Assembly (NCBI RefSeq): GCF_002979415.1 | Contig: NZ_PCOT01000013.1 | Coordinates: forward strand, 32,226 to 96,225 | DNA length: 64,000 nucleotides | Origin: Microbacterium sp. MYb72 | GTDB lineage: Bacteria; Actinomycetota; Actinomycetes; Actinomycetales; Microbacteriaceae | Direction of reading: 5' to 3' | Shown: piece by piece, positions 55,195 through 63,592 of the stretch | How the letters are laid out: every line of letters starts with the position of its first letter | How positions within the stretch are numbered: position 1 is the first letter of the stretch | Notes under the pieces: generated by a model | Told to the model about the DNA's origin: nothing | Databases searched by the model: none | Seen by the model: only the letters and a program-made list of their open reading frames with translations | Program-made: the position numbers and the translations under genes

Positions 55195-55883
55195 GACTCA
55201 TCCTCATCCGCCATGGCCAGACGCCGAGCAACGTCATCGGCGCTCTCGACACCGGCCGCCCCGGGCCCGGTCTCACGTCTCTGGGAGCGCTGCAGGCTGC
55301 GGCGATCCCGGCGGCTCTCGCAGACGAGGCGATCGATGCCGTCTACATCTCTCCGCTGACCCGCACGGGGCTCACGGCTGCACCGCTCGCGGCTGCCCGC
55401 GGGCTCACCCCCGAGGTGGTCGAGGGGCTCGAGGAGATCAGTGCGGGCCGGTGGGAGATGCGCAGCGATCGGGAGGCCGTGCAGGCCTACGTCGGCGCGG
55501 CGCGGCGCTGGCTGACCGGAGACCCGGAGTTCGCGATCGAGGGCGGAGAGAGCGGTACGCAGTTCTTCGACCGCTACGACTCCGCCATCGCGCGAGTGGC
55601 ACGGGAGAACGTCGACGGTGCAGCGGTCGTGGTCAGTCACGGTGCGGCGATCCGCGTCTGGGCGGCTGCGCGGGTGGGCGGTGTCGATCTCGAGGACGCC
55701 GTGCACTGGCGCCTCTACAACACGGGCATGTGCATGCTGGACGGCGATCCCGATGCAGGGTGGAGGCTCATCCGGTGGCAGCAGGAGCCGTTGGGCGGAC
55801 TCGATCTCGAAGACGCCCTCGCACAGGACGTTCCGGCCGCGCCGGTCGGAGAGCCGGGGGAGCCGATCGCCACCGCTCCGTGA
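55191..55883 (+). CDS. Histidine phosphatase family protein
   Basis: A 230-residue phosphoglycerate-mutase-like phosphatase. The catalytic RHG is in LILIRHGQTPSNV (His8), the second arginine is in YISPLTRTGLTA, and the second histidine is in AVVVSHGAAIRVW. The C-terminal part has an unusual acidic tail. The substrate is unknown; cobalamin or small phosphate esters are typical for the family. The ATG overlaps the holA stop (ATGA). Confidence 0.9.
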   Translation: MRLILIRHGQTPSNVIGALDTGRPGPGLTSLGALQAAAIPAALADEAIDAVYISPLTRTGLTAAPLAAARGLTPEVVEGLEEISAGRWEMRSDREAVQAYVGAARRWLTGDPEFAIEGGESGTQFFDRYDSAIARVARENVDGAAVVVSHGAAIRVWAAARVGGVDLEDAVHWRLYNTGMCMLDGDPDAGWRLIRWQQEPLGGLDLEDALAQDVPAAPVGEPGEPIATAP

Positions 55884-55913
55884 CATCACCGTCGGGAAGC
55901 ACCCCCGTCGCAC

Positions 55914-55949
55914 GAAGAAGGCCCGTCTCGAAAGAGACGGGCCTTCTTC
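55914..55949. terminator. Two-way terminator between the phosphatase gene and rpsT
   Basis: A perfect 16-bp stem (55914-55929 with 55934-55949) with a GAAA loop, between convergent genes; TTCTTC follows on the plus strand. Confidence 0.9.
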
Positions 55950-55960
55950 AGAAGCGGGGC

Positions 55961-56221
55961 TCAGAGAGCGGCAACCTGCTTGGCGATGGCCGACTTGCGG
56001 TTCGCAGCCTGGTTCTGGTGGATGACACCCTTGCTGACGGCCTTGTCGAGCTTGCGGGAAGCGGTCTTCAGCGCGGCCTCGGCAGCAGCCTTGTCGCCGC
56101 TGGCGACGGCGGCGCGGGTGGCGCGGACGTGCGTCTTCAGCTCGCTCTTCACGGCCTTGTTGCGCTCGTGAGCCTTCTCGTTGGTCTTGTTGCGCTTGAT
56201 CTGCGACTTGATGTTTGCCAC
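55961..56221 (-). CDS. rpsT: 30S ribosomal protein S20
   Basis: An 86-residue primary 16S rRNA-binding protein. It begins [39 protein letters not shown] and ends [23 protein letters not shown], fully canonical. The start is GTG at 56221; the open frame upstream is not S20-like. The leader on the minus strand is about 100 bases from a TAGACT at 56327-56332. In many actinobacteria lepA lies divergent to rpsT; here it is a glycosidase gene. Confidence 0.97.
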   Translation of the reverse strand: MANIKSQIKRNKTNEKAHERNKAVKSELKTHVRATRAAVASGDKAAAEAALKTASRKLDKAVSKGVIHQNQAANRKSAIAKQVAAL

Positions 56222-56326
56222 GTGTGGACGCTTTCTGTACAGGAGTTGTTTCGGAAATGCCGGCCGGAGAAGAGGGCTCCTGCGCGACGGTCGTGAGGGA
56301 AGAACCCACACGCAAGCCAAGAGTCG

Positions 56327-56332
56327 AGTCTA
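56327..56332 (-). promoter_or_regulatory. -10 box of rpsT
   Basis: TAGACT (minus strand), about 100 bases before the rpsT GTG. No convincing -35 box is seen. The rest of the gap to 56447 holds an imperfect inverted repeat GAGTT/AACTC but no clear operator. Confidence 0.5.
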
Positions 56333-56447
56333 CCAGCATCCGACACCATCTCCCTAAACGGGTGTCGAGTTGCGGAACTCAGTCGCGCACGGGGCGGTAC
56401 TGGGTGCAGAATCATCACTATCCCGACACTGACGTCAAGGACCCTTC

Positions 56448-57797
56448 ATGACACTCGCCCTCCCGCCGGGCCTCCGGTTCTCCGCAGCCACCTCCGCGTT
56501 CCAGATCGAAGGATCGCGAACAGCCGACGGCAGGGGGAGATCGATCTGGGATGACTTCCTGGAGCGTCCAGGGGCGATCATCGACGGCAGCACCGCTGAA
56601 CCCGCGTGCGACAGCTACCGTCATCCTGAGCAGGACGTGGCTCTGGCCGCGGGCCTCGGGCTCGACCGCTACCGGTTCTCCATCCAGTGGGCGCGCATCC
56701 AGCCGGACGGCTCGGGGCCCGGGAACAGCACGGCGCTCGACCACTACTCGCGATTCGTCGACCTCCTTCTCGATGCCGGGGTCACGCCGTTCCCGACGCT
56801 CTTCCACTGGGAGATGCCGAGCGCCGTCGAGGCCGACGGAGGCTGGTTGAACCGCGACACCGCATCGCGATTCGCCGAGTACGCAGCACTCGTCGTCGAT
56901 CGCCTCGGGGATCGGGTGAGGCACTGGTACACCCTCAACGAACCGGCCATGATGACGCTGCAGGGCTATGCCACCGGCGCTCTCGCCCCGGGGAAGCAGC
57001 TGCTGTTCGGGGCGCTCCCCACCGTCCACCACCAGCTTCTCGGGCATGCCGGAGCAGCCGCCGTGCTCCGCGCGAGTAGGGCCGCGAGCGTCGGACTCGT
57101 CAACAACCACACCTGGGTCCTGCCGCTGCGCGACTCGGAGGAGGACGCGGCGGCCGCGTTCACGTACGATCTCGTCCACAACCGGGTCTTCAGCGAGCCG
57201 CTGCTCGACGGCGTCTACCCCGATCTGGAGGCGCTCGGTCTGCCGAGCATGCCCGTGCAGGACGGCGACCTCGAGAGCATCCACGGCTCCATCGACTTCT
57301 ACGGCATCAACTTCTACAACCCGACCACGGTGACGACAGCGGATGCCGACAGCCCGATCCCCTTCGACATCGTGCCGACACCCGGAGTGCCGGTGACCGG
57401 CTTCGGACCGGAGTGGCCGATCATGCCGAGCGCGCTCCGCGATCTCCTGATCGATCTCAAGAGACGGCATCCGCAGCTGCCGCCGGTCATCATCGGCGAG
57501 AACGGCGCGTCGTTCCCCGAGCCGGAACGGGCGGGACGCGTCGACGACGATGACCGCATCTCGTACCTGAAGGGCCATCTGGAAGCGGTCGCCGAGGCGA
57601 TCTCCGCCGGAGTCCCGGTCGAGGAGTACACCGTGTGGTCGCTGCTCGACAACTGGGAGTGGGCCGACGGCTACACCCAGAGGTTCGGTCTCGTCCACGT
57701 CGACTTCGAGACGGGGGAGCGCACCCCCAAGGCCTCGTACGACTGGTATCGCGAGCTGATCGCGGCCCTCCGCCGCGGGACGGAGGAGAGGCGGTGA
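56448..57797 (+). CDS. Glycoside hydrolase family 1 beta-glucosidase-like enzyme
   Basis: A 449-residue retaining beta-glycosidase. The GH1 signature FSAATSAFQIEGS is at the N-terminus, the acid/base glutamate is Glu165 in TLNEPAM and the nucleophile is Glu351 in VIIGENGASF. WSLLDNWEWADGYTQRFGLVHVDF shapes the sugar-binding pocket. No signal peptide, so it acts inside the cell on sugars brought in by a transporter; the MFS gene that overlaps its end by 4 bases is the likely partner. The natural substrate, perhaps cellobiose or a plant glucoside, cannot be read. Confidence 0.95.
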   Translation: MTLALPPGLRFSAATSAFQIEGSRTADGRGRSIWDDFLERPGAIIDGSTAEPACDSYRHPEQDVALAAGLGLDRYRFSIQWARIQPDGSGPGNSTALDHYSRFVDLLLDAGVTPFPTLFHWEMPSAVEADGGWLNRDTASRFAEYAALVVDRLGDRVRHWYTLNEPAMMTLQGYATGALAPGKQLLFGALPTVHHQLLGHAGAAAVLRASRAASVGLVNNHTWVLPLRDSEEDAAAAFTYDLVHNRVFSEPLLDGVYPDLEALGLPSMPVQDGDLESIHGSIDFYGINFYNPTTVTTADADSPIPFDIVPTPGVPVTGFGPEWPIMPSALRDLLIDLKRRHPQLPPVIIGENGASFPEPERAGRVDDDDRISYLKGHLEAVAEAISAGVPVEEYTVWSLLDNWEWADGYTQRFGLVHVDFETGERTPKASYDWYRELIAALRRGTEERR

Positions 57798-59017
57798 GCT
57801 CTTCGACGAAGGTCGGCGCCCGATGGATGTCGCTGTTCACGCTCGCCTGGCTGGCGATCTGGACGGTGCAGCTCACCCCTGTCCAACTGCTGCTCCCGCT
57901 GCAGTTGGACACCCCGGAAGACGACTGGATCAGGGGAGTCGTCTCGTCCGGGCTCGTGCTCGGCATCGGAGGCCTGGCGGGCATCGTGGCCGGCCCCGTG
58001 GCGGGCGCCCTCTCGGATCGTGCGGGGGCAGGCCGCCGTCGTCGCCGCCCGTGGGCGCTCGGCGGCGTCTGGCTCACGGTCCTCTGCCTGATCCTCACCG
58101 GCTTCACCGAGGGGCCGTGGGCGGTCGGAGCGGCCTGGGTTGGTGTGTCCATCGGCGTCGCCGTATCGTCCGCGGCGTTCACCGCGCTGATCGCCGATCA
58201 GCTGCCGCCCACGCAGCGGGGCGCCGCATCGGCGGCGGTGGGCTCGAGCCAGGCCGTCGGCATCGTGCTCGGCGTCGGACTCGTCGTGCTGCTCGGGCTC
58301 GGCATCCTCTCCGGGTATCTGCTGCTCGCCGGCATCATCGCCGTCGTGGGGACCGCCGCGGCGGTGCTGCTTCCCGACCCGCCCGCGTCCGAGGCCCTTC
58401 TGCCGACGCGTGGCGAAGGGCGGCTGCTGGCGTCGCTGCGAGATCGGGATTTCGCCTGGATGCTGTCGGGGCGCCTGGTCGCCAACGTCGGCAACGCCCT
58501 CGGCACGGCCCTGTTCCTCTTCTTCCTGCTGCACGGGCTCGGCCAGCCGAACGCCGAGGCGCAGGACAACCTCCTGCTGCTGATCGTCGTCTACACCGTG
58601 TTCGTGGTGATCGCCTCCGTGCTCACGGGCGTGATCTCCGACCGCACCGGGAATCGCCGCGCTCTCACCGTGGCCTCGACCCTCGTGCAGGCGTCGTCCG
58701 GAGTGCTCATCGCTCTCGTCCCGACTTTCGAGGCGACGATGGTCGCCGCCGCGCTCATGGGGCTCGGCTACGGAGCTTTCTCGACGGTCGGCCTGGCGTT
58801 CGCCGCCGACTTGCTGCCCGACGAGAAGGACCATGCGCGGGACCTGGGCATCGTGAACGTCACCGCCGCGCTCGGACAGCTCATCGGCCCCGTGCTCGGA
58901 GCCGGTCTCGTCGCGCTCGTCGGCGGCTTCTGGCTCGTGTTCGTGATGGCAGCCGTGCTGTCCGTGGTCGGGGGCATCCTCACCGCCTTCGCGCGGCAGC
59001 GGGTGCGTCAGGCCTGA
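57794..59017 (+). CDS. Major facilitator superfamily transporter
   Basis: A 407-residue permease with about twelve membrane helices. The loop between helices 2 and 3 reads GALSDRAGAGRRRRRPW, close to the GPH sugar:cation symporter and MFS pattern, and the mirrored loop in the second half is GVISDRTGNRR. GTG start overlaps the GH1 stop (GTGA), which supports sugar or glycoside uptake as its job. Its end overlaps the convergent hydrolase by 10 bases. Confidence 0.9.
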   Translation: MSSSTKVGARWMSLFTLAWLAIWTVQLTPVQLLLPLQLDTPEDDWIRGVVSSGLVLGIGGLAGIVAGPVAGALSDRAGAGRRRRRPWALGGVWLTVLCLILTGFTEGPWAVGAAWVGVSIGVAVSSAAFTALIADQLPPTQRGAASAAVGSSQAVGIVLGVGLVVLLGLGILSGYLLLAGIIAVVGTAAAVLLPDPPASEALLPTRGEGRLLASLRDRDFAWMLSGRLVANVGNALGTALFLFFLLHGLGQPNAEAQDNLLLLIVVYTVFVVIASVLTGVISDRTGNRRALTVASTLVQASSGVLIALVPTFEATMVAAALMGLGYGAFSTVGLAFAADLLPDEKDHARDLGIVNVTAALGQLIGPVLGAGLVALVGGFWLVFVMAAVLSVVGGILTAFARQRVRQA

Positions 59018-59730
59018 GCCTCGATCGTCGCGATCGCGAGCTGCAGGGCCGCGTTGAACACCCGTGGGCGCATCGCGGTGACCAGGTGGGTCGTCCGTGG
59101 GACCACGATGAGCTCGGCGTGTGGGGCGAGCCGCTGGAACAGCCCCTCGTTGACCCGCAGCTGGTCGTACTGGCCGTTGATGAACCAGAGCGGGATGCGG
59201 ATCCTCTCGACGGCGGAGGCGATGTCCAGCGTGGTGAGGCTGCGCAGGGCGGCGTCCTGAGTGTCGAGAGCGTACCCGCCCGCGGCGAAGTCGGACCGGG
59301 TCTCCAGGGGGATCGTCGCGTCGAGGATCTTCTCGGTGAGCCAGAGGCCCCGGTCGGGGAGCGAGTTCACCGCTCCGGCGATGAGACGGTAGGCCGCCAG
59401 ACCCGCGCCGTGGGGGAGTGAGGTGCAGGATGCCGCGATGAGACCCGTGACCGGCGGTGTCTGCGCGCCTCCCGTATAGGCGAGCGACAGCAGGCCGCCC
59501 ATCGAATGCCCGACGAGCAGTACGGGTCCCTTCTCCGCCGCCGCCCGCACGGCGGCGTCGATCGTGTGCAGCGCCTCGTGCAGGGTGAAGTCCTCGTGCA
59601 GACGCGTGCCATGTCCAGGGAGGTCGACGGCGGTGGCGGTCATGCCGCGCTCGTCGAGATAGGCGAGCTGAGATCGCCACATCGTCGCAGATGTGCGGAT
59701 GCCGTGGACGAAGACGATCTGGACGCTCAC
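59008..59730 (-). CDS. Alpha/beta hydrolase
   Basis: A 240-residue hydrolase. The oxyanion segment is VFVHGIRTSATMW, the nucleophile elbow is GHSMGG (Ser at about residue 75), the acid is probably in FINGQYDQLRV and the histidine in RTTHLV. A cap domain lies between. The substrate is unknown. The GTG start has TAAGCT 6 nt upstream. Confidence 0.9.
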   Translation of the reverse strand: MSVQIVFVHGIRTSATMWRSQLAYLDERGMTATAVDLPGHGTRLHEDFTLHEALHTIDAAVRAAAEKGPVLLVGHSMGGLLSLAYTGGAQTPPVTGLIAASCTSLPHGAGLAAYRLIAGAVNSLPDRGLWLTEKILDATIPLETRSDFAAGGYALDTQDAALRSLTTLDIASAVERIRIPLWFINGQYDQLRVNEGLFQRLAPHAELIVVPRTTHLVTAMRPRVFNAALQLAIATIEAQA

Positions 59731-59736
59731 GGACTC

Positions 59737-59742
59737 AGCTTA
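59737..59742 (-). promoter_or_regulatory. -10 box, leaderless promoter of the alpha/beta hydrolase
   Basis: TAAGCT (minus strand) exactly 6 nt before GTG 59730. Confidence 0.6.
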
Positions 59743-59765
59743 GATAGGCCCTCCGACAACGCGAA

Positions 59766-59797
59766 AGCGGGGCCGGTGGATGTCCACCGGCCCCGCT
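59766..59797 (-). terminator. Terminator of the second peptide ABC operon
   Basis: A 14-bp GC-rich stem (59766-59779 with 59784-59797), loop ATGT, 22 bases after the binding-protein stop codon; TTTCG follows on the minus strand. Confidence 0.8.
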
Positions 59798-59818
59798 CCC
59801 TTCTCTCAGATCAGAGAG

Positions 59819-61534
59819 TTACTTCTGCCATCCGAAGTCCTCGATCGGCGTGACGCCGAAGAGGTCCAGGCCGACGTACGGCCAAGGCGTGAGGTTCGCC
59901 AGGCCGTTCTTGACCACGTAGATCGACGGGCCGTTGTAGAGCGGGATGACGCCCCACGTCTCGTCGATGATCTTCGGCTCGAGCTTCTCCGCCGCGGCGG
60001 TCCAGCTCTTCGCGTCCTTCTGCGACTCGACGTCGTCGGCGATCTGCTTGTCGATGTCGGCGTTGCCGGTGCCCGACAGGTTCAGCTCGCTCTCCGAGCA
60101 GTAGAGCTGGCACATCCAGGCCGGTCCGAACGGGTCGGAGTCGCTGAAGCGCAGGCCGGCGATGTCCCAGTTCTTGGTCGGGAGGTCCTTGGCGAAGTCG
60201 GCGGAGGCACGCACATCGACCTTGACGTCGATGCCGATCTCCTTCTCCTGCGCCTGCAGCGACTTGGCGAGAGCCTCCTGCGTCGGGTCGGAGCCGAACA
60301 CCGGGTAGACCACGCTCAGCTTGACGCCGTCCTTCTCGCGGATGCCGTCAGAGCCTTCCTTCCAGCCGGCGTCGTCGAGGAGCTTCTTGGCTGCCTTGAC
60401 GTCGTGCTTCAGGCCGGCCTCGGCGAACGCGTCGACGTAGCCTTCCTGGAACGCGTACATGTTCAGCGAACCGGCGGCGGGCTCTTCGTAGCCGAGGCCG
60501 TTCCAGGCGATCTGCTTCTGCTGGTCGATGTTGATGCCCAGGAAGAACGCCTTGCGGACGTTGACGTCCTCGAACTGCGGCTTGTCGCCGTCGAGCATCA
60601 GGATCGTCTTCGCGGTCTGCTGGGCGCGGCGCACGACCGTGTCCTTGACCGACTTGACCTGCTCGAGGCGGTCCTTGGAGTTCGCGCCGACCATGTCGAT
60701 CTCGCCGTTCTTGAAGGCGTTGATCGCGGCGTCGGGCTCGAGCTGCTGGAAGGTCACCTTGTCGAGCAGAGGAGCGTTGCCCCACCACTCGGGGTTCGGC
60801 TTGAACGAGATGAAGCCCTTGTTGGCGTCGAACTCGTCGACGATGTACGGGCCTGCACCCCACTCGGAGTGCGGGTTGCCGATGTACGCGTTGTTGAACG
60901 TGTCGACGTCGGCGTGCTTCGGGTTCAGGACGCCACCGGTGAGGAACACCATGGACGGCCAGGCGTAGATGCCGTCGAACGTGACCACCGCGGTCTTCGC
61001 GGTGTCGCCCTGCTCGACCGACTTGACCTGCTTGTAGCCGTCGGTCGCGTTGGGGCTGTAGCCCTCGTCGGACGAGCGGTTCGCCTTCCAGGTCGCGTCG
61101 ATGGCAGTCCAGTCCATGTCGGTGCCGTCGTTGAAGTGCGCCTTGTCGGTGAACGTGAAGGTGACGGTCGTGTTGCCGTCCTTCTCGCCGATCTCGTACT
61201 TGTCGAGGTAGGCGTCGTTCTTGTAGACCTCGCCCTCCGGCTTCACCAGCAGGATCTGCGGCATGTAGAAGTACCAGAGCGTCGAGGTGTCGGCGACTCC
61301 GTCGCCGTGGAAGGCGTTGAGCTGCTCGGGGATGCCGTTGATGCCGAGGTGGACTTCGCCGCCCTCCTTCATGTCGGCCCGAGCCTGGGGGTTGTAGTCG
61401 GCGGACTTGGTTTCGACCGGCTTCTCCGAACCGTTCCCGCCACCGGTGTTTCCGGATCCGCTCGCGCAACCCGCGAGGGCGAGTGCGAGGACGCCGCTGA
61501 TCGCGACAGCCCCCAACAACTTCTTGTGCTTCAT
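59819..61534 (-). CDS. ABC transporter substrate-binding lipoprotein, family 5
   Basis: A 571-residue binding protein with signal peptide and lipobox LAGC (Cys23), followed by a Gly/Ser/Asn linker. Family-5 features: GINGIPEQLNAFHGDGVADTSTLWYFYMPQILLVKPEGEVYKN, TFTFTDKAHFNDGTDMDW and AAKKLLDDAGWKEGSDGIREKDGVKL. The TDxxxxG-like lipid linker and Cys-rich MCQLYCSESE are unusual. It is the 3' gene of the operon with the double ATPase, separated from it by 129 bases that contain a strong ribosome site (AAAGGAG) and a CGCC-GAAA-GGCG hairpin. Confidence 0.92.
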   Translation of the reverse strand: MKHKKLLGAVAISGVLALALAGCASGSGNTGGGNGSEKPVETKSADYNPQARADMKEGGEVHLGINGIPEQLNAFHGDGVADTSTLWYFYMPQILLVKPEGEVYKNDAYLDKYEIGEKDGNTTVTFTFTDKAHFNDGTDMDWTAIDATWKANRSSDEGYSPNATDGYKQVKSVEQGDTAKTAVVTFDGIYAWPSMVFLTGGVLNPKHADVDTFNNAYIGNPHSEWGAGPYIVDEFDANKGFISFKPNPEWWGNAPLLDKVTFQQLEPDAAINAFKNGEIDMVGANSKDRLEQVKSVKDTVVRRAQQTAKTILMLDGDKPQFEDVNVRKAFFLGINIDQQKQIAWNGLGYEEPAAGSLNMYAFQEGYVDAFAEAGLKHDVKAAKKLLDDAGWKEGSDGIREKDGVKLSVVYPVFGSDPTQEALAKSLQAQEKEIGIDVKVDVRASADFAKDLPTKNWDIAGLRFSDSDPFGPAWMCQLYCSESELNLSGTGNADIDKQIADDVESQKDAKSWTAAAEKLEPKIIDETWGVIPLYNGPSIYVVKNGLANLTPWPYVGLDLFGVTPIEDFGWQK

Positions 61535-61663
61535 GGTGCTCCTTTCGCCTTTCGGCGTTTCATAAAGGGAAGAATAGTTCGCTGTTGATCACCGCACAGC
61601 GGCGGACAGTGAATACCGGCTAACCGTTATCGGACGGTGACCAGACCTCGCAGCGGCATCCGC
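61535..61663 (-). promoter_or_regulatory. Intergenic leader of the second binding-protein gene
   Basis: On the minus strand it holds a -10-like TATTCT (61573-61578), a short CGCC-GAAA-GGCG hairpin and the ribosome site AAAGGAG just before the ATG. A separate promoter here could raise binding-protein levels above the membrane components. Confidence 0.45.
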
Positions 61664-63592
61664 TCAGACCGTCGCAGGCTTCGTCGACATGGTCTCCGGG
61701 TCGAACACGACGCGCTGACGCGTGCGCTCGATGTCCGGATCCGGCACCGGGATCGCCGACAGGAGAGCCTTGGTGTAGGGATGCTGCGGGTTGTCGAAGA
61801 CGTCGTCGACGTCGCCGTGCTCCACGAACTCGCCGAGGTACATCACGGCGACGCGATCGGCGATGTGCCGCACGACGGACAGGTCGTGTGCGACGAACAG
61901 GTACGACAGACCCAGCTTGACCTTGAGCTCGTCCAACAGGTTGATGACGCCGGCCTGGATCGACACGTCCAGCGCCGACACCGGCTCGTCGAGCACGACG
62001 ATCTTCGGGTTCGTCGACAGGGCTCTCGCGATGCCGATGCGCTGGCGCTGCCCGCCGGAGAACGCCTGCGGGAACCGGTCGCTGTGCGCGGGATTGAGGC
62101 CGACCAGGTCCATCAGCTCGTCCACGCGTCGGTGGACCTCGGCCTTGGGCGTGCCGATCGCGCGCATCGGCTCGGCGATGATGTCGGCGACGGTCATGCG
62201 CGGGTCGAGTGCGCCCATCGGGTCCTGGAACACGATCTGGATGTCGCGGCGGAGCTCGCGCTCGATCTTCCTGCTGTGCAGCTCGTTCACGCTGGTGCCC
62301 GCGATGACGATGTCACCGTCTTCCTGCTTGACCATGTCCATGATCTGCAGCAGCGTGGTGGTCTTGCCCGAGCCGGACTCGCCGACGATCGCCATCGTCT
62401 CGCCCTCGCGGACGTCGAAGCTGATGCCCTTGATCGCCTGGACCTCGCCCACCTTGCGCTTGAGGAACGCGCCCTTGAGGAGCGGGAAGGTCTTGGTGAG
62501 GTTCTTGACCTCGAGCGTCACGGGGCGCTCCTCGCGCGGTGTGCGGGTCAGGTCGCTCTCGGGGATCACCCTGGCGGGGAAGACGGGGAGGCCGCCGAGC
62601 AGACCGCCGTCCTCGATCTCCTGCGAGCGGATGCACGCGGCCAGATGACGCTCGCCCGTGCCGGTCGACACCGGCAGCAGTTCCGGTTCGCCCGCGCGGC
62701 AGGCGTCCATCGCGATCGGGCAGCGGTCGGCGAACGGGCACGCATCGGGGAGGTTGATCAGCAGCGGCGGGTTCCCCTTGATCGGGGTCAGCGGCTCCTT
62801 CTCGGCCTTGTCGACGCGGGGGATCGCCCCCAGGAGTCCGATCGAGTACGGCATCCGCGTGCGGTGGAAGAGCTCTCGGGCGGGTGCGTGCTCCACGGGC
62901 TTGCCGGCGTACATCACCATGACGTCGTCGGCGGTGCGCGCCACCACGCCCATGTCGTGGGTGATCATCATCACCGCGGCGCCGGTCTCGTCCTGCGCCT
63001 TCTCGATCAGATCGAGGATCTGCGCCTGGATCGTCACGTCGAGAGCGGTCGTCGGCTCGTCGCAGATGATGAGCTTGGGGTTGTTGGCCATCGCGATCGC
63101 GATCACGACGCGCTGGCGCATGCCGCCGGAGAACTCGTGCGGGAACGACTTCATGCGCCGCTCAGGGAACGTGATACCCACGAGCGTCAGCAGCTCCACC
63201 GCGCGATCCCATGCGTCCTTCTTGGAGAGGCTGCGGTGCACCGTGAGCGCCTCGATCAGCTGGTCGCCGACCGTGAAGACGGGGGTGAGGGATGTCAGCG
63301 GGTCCTGGAAGACCATGGACATGCCGTTGCCGCGGATCACGGACAGCTGCTTGTCCGACTTGCCGATCAGCTCCTGCCCGTCGTAGACGATGGAACCGGT
63401 GACCTTCGCGTTCTCGTCGAGGAGGCCCATGATCGCGAGAGACGTGACGGACTTGCCCGAGCCGGACTCGCCGACGATCCCGAGGGTCTTGCCGGCCTCC
63501 AGATCGAAGGAGACGCCGCGCACGGCGTCGACGCGGCCGGCCTCAGAGGCGAAGCTGACCCGGAGGTCGCGGACGGAAAGGACGGTGCTCAT
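61664..63592 (-). CDS. ABC transporter ATP-binding protein, two fused nucleotide-binding domains (OppD-OppF type)
   Basis: A 642-residue fusion. Domain 1: Walker A GESGSGKS, signature FSGGMRQR, Walker B LIICDEPT, followed by the peptide-ATPase Cys motif CPFADRCPIAMDAC...CIRS, which may bind an iron-sulfur cluster. Domain 2: Walker A GESGSGKT, signature FSGGQRQR, Walker B IVVLDEPV. Unlike the fused ATPase at 19985-21475 it keeps the cysteine motif. Its ATG overlaps the permease stop by 4 bases. Confidence 0.94.
   Translation of the reverse strand: MSTVLSVRDLRVSFASEAGRVDAVRGVSFDLEAGKTLGIVGESGSGKSVTSLAIMGLLDENAKVTGSIVYDGQELIGKSDKQLSVIRGNGMSMVFQDPLTSLTPVFTVGDQLIEALTVHRSLSKKDAWDRAVELLTLVGITFPERRMKSFPHEFSGGMRQRVVIAIAMANNPKLIICDEPTTALDVTIQAQILDLIEKAQDETGAAVMMITHDMGVVARTADDVMVMYAGKPVEHAPARELFHRTRMPYSIGLLGAIPRVDKAEKEPLTPIKGNPPLLINLPDACPFADRCPIAMDACRAGEPELLPVSTGTGERHLAACIRSQEIEDGGLLGGLPVFPARVIPESDLTRTPREERPVTLEVKNLTKTFPLLKGAFLKRKVGEVQAIKGISFDVREGETMAIVGESGSGKTTTLLQIMDMVKQEDGDIVIAGTSVNELHSRKIERELRRDIQIVFQDPMGALDPRMTVADIIAEPMRAIGTPKAEVHRRVDELMDLVGLNPAHSDRFPQAFSGGQRQRIGIARALSTNPKIVVLDEPVSALDVSIQAGVINLLDELKVKLGLSYLFVAHDLSVVRHIADRVAVMYLGEFVEHGDVDDVFDNPQHPYTKALLSAIPVPDPDIERTRQRVVFDPETMSTKPATV

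Noticed and set aside
61616..61640. TAACCGTTA palindrome with repeated ACCG near 61621 as an operator
   Set aside because: Very short, lies between the ATPase stop and the binding-protein leader, and no regulator gene is nearby.
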